Positions 38,129 through 40,637 of a stretch of DNA of 40,637 bases are shown here, one piece after another; within the stretch, counting starts at the first letter, position 1, and each line of letters starts with the position of its first letter. The DNA comes from Clostridium senegalense JC122 (GTDB lineage: Bacteria > Bacillota > Clostridia > Clostridiales > Clostridiaceae), in the NCBI RefSeq assembly GCF_000285575.1, contig NZ_HE611050.1, positions 577,412 to 618,048 of the forward strand. Direction: 5' to 3'. Made by a program: the position numbers and the translations under genes. The notes below the pieces were generated by a model. That model did not search any database and was not told where the DNA came from. It saw nothing but the letters and a program-made list of their open reading frames with translations.

Positions 38129-38830
38129 TTATTCAGCTAATTGTTCACCTTGTCTTGCTTCGATTATAGCATCGCTTAATCTCTCAGTTATTAGTTTTAC
38201 CGCTCTTATAGCATCATCATTTCCTGGTATTACGTAATCAACTTCATCTGGATCACAGTTTGTGTCAACTATAGCAACAACAGGTATTCCTAATATTTTT
38301 GCTTCTGATATAGCATTTTTTTCTTTTCTTGGATCTACAACAAATAATGCTCCTATATTATTAGCATCCATGTTTCTAATTCCGCCTAAGTTTTTCTCTA
38401 GTTTTTCTCTTTCATTTTTTAATAGAGTAACTTCTTTCTTAGGTAAAACATCAAATGTTCCATCTTCTTCCATGTTATCTAATTCTTCTAATCTTCCGAT
38501 TCTAGTTTTGATAGTTGTGAAGTTTGTTAACATTCCACCTAACCATCTATTGTTTACGAAGTGCATTCCTGATCTTATTGCTTCGTCTTTAATAGCTTCT
38601 TGAGCTTGTTTTTTAGTTCCAACGAAAAGTACATCTTTTCCTTCTTCTGATACTGATTTTAAGAAATCATAAGCTTCATCGATTTTCTTAACTGTTTTTT
38701 GTAAATCGATTATATATATTCCGTTTCTTTCTGTGAATATATATGGAGCCATTTTAGGGTTCCATCTTCTTGTTTGGTGTCCAAAATGTACACCAGCTTC
38801 TAATAATTGTTTCATTGATATTACTGCCAT
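38129..38830 (-). CDS. rpsB: 30S ribosomal protein S2
   Basis: S2 of the small subunit, needed for late 30S assembly and for S1 binding where present. The 233-residue protein begins [32 protein letters not shown] and contains the family segment [14 protein letters not shown] and [24 protein letters not shown]. The ATG has an AGGAGGG site 7 nt upstream. It opens the rpsB-tsf unit, with a strong promoter and folded leader. Confidence 0.98.
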   Translation of the reverse strand: MAVISMKQLLEAGVHFGHQTRRWNPKMAPYIFTERNGIYIIDLQKTVKKIDEAYDFLKSVSEEGKDVLFVGTKKQAQEAIKDEAIRSGMHFVNNRWLGGMLTNFTTIKTRIGRLEELDNMEEDGTFDVLPKKEVTLLKNEREKLEKNLGGIRNMDANNIGALFVVDPRKEKNAISEAKILGIPVVAIVDTNCDPDEVDYVIPGNDDAIRAVKLITERLSDAIIEARQGEQLAE

Positions 38831-38856
38831 TTTAAATTCCCTCCTGGTTTTTCCTC

Positions 38857-38920
38857 CATTGCCCTCATTTTTTCTAAAAAACCTTCAAAATAAGGCACCT
38901 TTCTAGAAAATACAGCAATG
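38857..38920 (-). promoter_or_regulatory. Structured rpsB leader, candidate S2 autoregulatory element
   Basis: Minus strand: CATTGC (38920-38915) pairs with GCAATG (38862-38857); TTTTCTA (38910-38904) pairs with TAGAAAA (38876-38870); the tip CCTT/AAGG (38895-38882) is followed by six T. A long closed arm thus ends just before the ribosome binding site. Regulation of rpsB mRNA by S2 is known in other bacteria; here it is inference. Confidence 0.45.
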
Positions 38921-38940
38921 TGCGTATTCTTACCTGTGTT

Positions 38941-38969
38941 AGTATATCATAATACTAAGCACTATTCAA
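38941..38969 (-). promoter_or_regulatory. Strong sigma-A promoter of rpsB-tsf
   Basis: Minus strand: -35 TTGAAT (38969-38964), 17-nt spacer, extended -10 TGATATACT (TATACT at 38946-38941). It gives a leader of about 100 nt. Confidence 0.7.
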
Positions 38970-39467
38970 TATAAAATTTCACTTCATTTGAAGTATTTTT
39001 AATTATAAATTAACATTAGTATTATATCCATAAAATACTTTAATAAACGTATTTTTATTTTTAACTTCTATTAAATATAAGGTTATAAAGCAAATTATAA
39101 AGTTATTTATTTGTCAATCGAGAAAACTTTAATTAACATTTTATCTATAATTAATGGTTTCCTTTTGTTAAAAGTTTTAGTAATTATTACTCACTATCTC
39201 CCTAATAATACTAACAGTATTTTTATTTTAAGAAACTGACTTTCAGTTTCATCCATTATTTTCAATTAACTATAATTGTACTTAATCTTATCACTTGCTA
39301 ACAAAAGTTTATTTAATAACTTTGAATTTTTTATAAAGAATTTAATATTCACTTTTTATGATTAAAGACATACTTCATTGTTTTAGATATCCAAGTTTTA
39401 AAATAAATAATTTTAAAACTTAATTTTAAACTTTATAGCATTGATTTTAATAAAATACAACATTTAA

Positions 39468-39498
39468 ACAAAAAAAATAGAGCATAATGCTCTATTTT
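39468..39498 (-). terminator. Intrinsic terminator of codY
   Basis: Perfect 11-bp stem (arms 39474-39484 and 39488-39498, core TAGAGCA) with a 3-nt loop; a run of T follows. The codY stop codon lies within the 5' arm. Confidence 0.9.
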
Positions 39499-40265
39499 AA
39501 TTTATCTAACTCTTCTATTAATTTCTCATTAAGTATTTTTATATGAGTACCTTTCATACCTAAAGATCTTGATTCAATAACTCCAGCACTCTCAAATTTT
39601 CTTAATGCATTTACTATAACTGATCTAGTTATTCCAACTTTATCAGCTATTTTAGAAGCTACTAAAAGACCTTCATAGCCGTCTAACTCATTAAATATAT
39701 GTTCTACAGCTTCTAACTCTGAATAAGAAAGTGTTCCTATTGCTAATTGAACTATAGCTTTCTTTCTTGCTTCTTCTTCTATTTCTTCATTTTTAGCTCT
39801 TAATATTTCCATTCCTACTATAGTTGCACTATATTCAGCAATAACTAAATCTTCTTCAAAGAATTCTTTATTAAATCTAGCTAATAATAAAGTTCCTAAT
39901 CTTTCTCTATTTCCATTTATAGGTACTATAGTAGAAAGTTTTCCTTCAATTTCACAATCTTTTTCTCCTTCAAATACGCAAATTCCTTTGCTTGAAAGAT
40001 TAGCTCTTGTTTCATCTACCCCTAAAAGTCTTTCATTATAATCTTCTGGGAATCTCATGTTATTAACAACGTGATCTTTAACAGTCTCACATTCAAATCC
40101 TCCAGCAAAATTATATCCTAAAACTTTTCCTTTTCTGCTTATAACATATACGTTACAATCTAATACTTCGCTTAATAAATTACATATTTCATCAAAAACT
40201 ACTGGTTCTGTTCCTGATTTTTGTAAAATTTTATTTAGTCTTCTTGTTTTATCTAATAGCGACAC
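39492..40265 (-). CDS. codY: GTP-sensing transcriptional regulator CodY
   Basis: Global repressor that senses GTP and branched-chain amino acids. The 257-residue protein has an N-terminal GAF ligand domain (about 1-155) and a C-terminal winged HTH with [43 protein letters not shown]. The start is GTG, 8 nt after GGAGGAG. It is a single-gene unit with its own promoter and terminator. I saw no clear CodY box (AATTTTCWGAAAATT) in the window. Confidence 0.98.
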   Translation of the reverse strand: MSLLDKTRRLNKILQKSGTEPVVFDEICNLLSEVLDCNVYVISRKGKVLGYNFAGGFECETVKDHVVNNMRFPEDYNERLLGVDETRANLSSKGICVFEGEKDCEIEGKLSTIVPINGNRERLGTLLLARFNKEFFEEDLVIAEYSATIVGMEILRAKNEEIEEEARKKAIVQLAIGTLSYSELEAVEHIFNELDGYEGLLVASKIADKVGITRSVIVNALRKFESAGVIESRSLGMKGTHIKILNEKLIEELDKLK

Positions 40266-40637
40266 TTCTACTTCTCCTCCTTTATAAACACTAGTTTATA
40301 TTCTTTCTTGTTTCTACTCCCACAAATCAATCTACTACAAATAAGCTGTCACTCAAAACATTTCTTGCAATTTTTAGCTAATTAAAAATTTTTTGAATTG
40401 TTTATGATACTAATTATCATATCATATCAATTTTAAAATTTCAATGTTTTTTTACCTATTTCGACAAATATATTATTTTTTTGTAAAACAACATATTTAT
40501 AGAAATATTAAATTAAAATTAAGTATATAATAAATTTTAAAGCAATTAATTTATTTTTTTTATGTATTTATTATTATTTTACTATATTTTTAATAAAATA
40601 TACTTGAAATTTTTTCATATTTTTAGAATTGCGTTTT
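40266..40637. other. Region upstream of codY to the window end
   Basis: Holds the codY leader and promoter (40416-40444). From 40445 to 40637 the DNA is almost pure A/T with no visible gene; the next upstream gene lies outside the window. Confidence 0.6.
40416..40444 (-). promoter_or_regulatory. Sigma-A promoter of codY
   Basis: Minus strand: -35 TTGAAA (40444-40439), 17-nt spacer, extended -10 TGATATGAT (TATGAT at 40421-40416), about 150 nt before the GTG start. A palindrome ATAAAC/GTTTAT lies next to the ribosome binding site. Confidence 0.5.

Larger units (their letters stand above)
38831..39491. other. Intergenic region rpsB/codY
   Basis: This 661-nt gap, the longest in the window, holds the rpsB leader and promoter (38831-38969) and the codY terminator (39471-39498). 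In between there is only AT-rich DNA and one 8-bp hairpin (GAAACTGA/TCAGTTTC, 39232-39250). I found no gene, tRNA or known RNA. Confidence 0.6.

Noticed and set aside
39194-39256. 21-codon frame (MDETESQFLKIKIL...) upstream of rpsB
   Set aside because: No ribosome binding site, AT-only context and no recognisable family.

Overview
The window is a stretch of core chromosome from a low-GC, endospore-forming Firmicute, most likely a Clostridium sensu stricto species. Evidence: very AT-rich intergenic DNA, strong AGGAGG-type ribosome binding sites with frequent GTG/TTG starts, spoVS and ylmC/ymxH sporulation genes, CodY, PolC, and a gene order typical of clostridia (ispG between rseP and polC). 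I cannot name the species. All 36 genes found lie on the minus strand, so the window reads from its high-coordinate end to its low-coordinate end. I saw no tRNA, rRNA, insertion sequence, prophage or CRISPR array.

In reading order: codY (GTP/branched-chain amino acid regulator) has its own promoter and terminator. rpsB-tsf has a strong promoter and a structured leader and ends in a terminator. pyrH-frr ends in a terminator. uppS-cdsA-(AI-2E family membrane protein) leads into dxr-rseP-ispG-polC; this block mixes isoprenoid (dxr, ispG), lipid-carrier (uppS), phospholipid (cdsA) and site-2 protease genes with the replicative polymerase. A second strong promoter starts rimP-nusA-ylxR-ylxQ-infB-rbfA-nrnA-truB-ribF (translation initiation, ribosome maturation, antitermination, cofactor synthesis). 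rpsO and pnp follow, then an M16 peptidase-ylmC-dapG-tepA group, ftsK, rimO-pgsA, recA, rny, spoVS, and finally aspB-ptsH. Expected partners at the high-coordinate edge are outside the window.

Most genes are ordinary and intact; the interest lies between and at the edges of genes. The strongest anomaly is polC: its N-terminal ~34 residues, with a perfect ribosome binding site, are in a different frame from the remaining ~1416 residues. The frames meet at a run of six A, and directly before that run is a perfect 12-bp hairpin with a 4-nt loop. A -1 frameshift, an extra A added by transcriptional slippage, or a one-base error in the sequence would each restore a normal ~1450-residue PolC. Other points worth checking are a near-perfect sigma-H promoter for spoVS built into the 3' arm of the rny terminator, a structured leader before rimP-nusA with a weak terminator-like hairpin, structured leaders before rpsB and rpsO, a hairpin covering the tepA ribosome binding site, a 20-bp hairpin between rpsB and tsf without a U tract, and a 15-nt identical promoter core shared by the rpsB and rimP operons.

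Several genes have an in-frame GTG or TTG that overlaps their own ribosome binding site; for these I moved the start to the next start codon at normal spacing (ptsH, pgsA, pnp, rbfA, infB, ylxR, ispG, frr).
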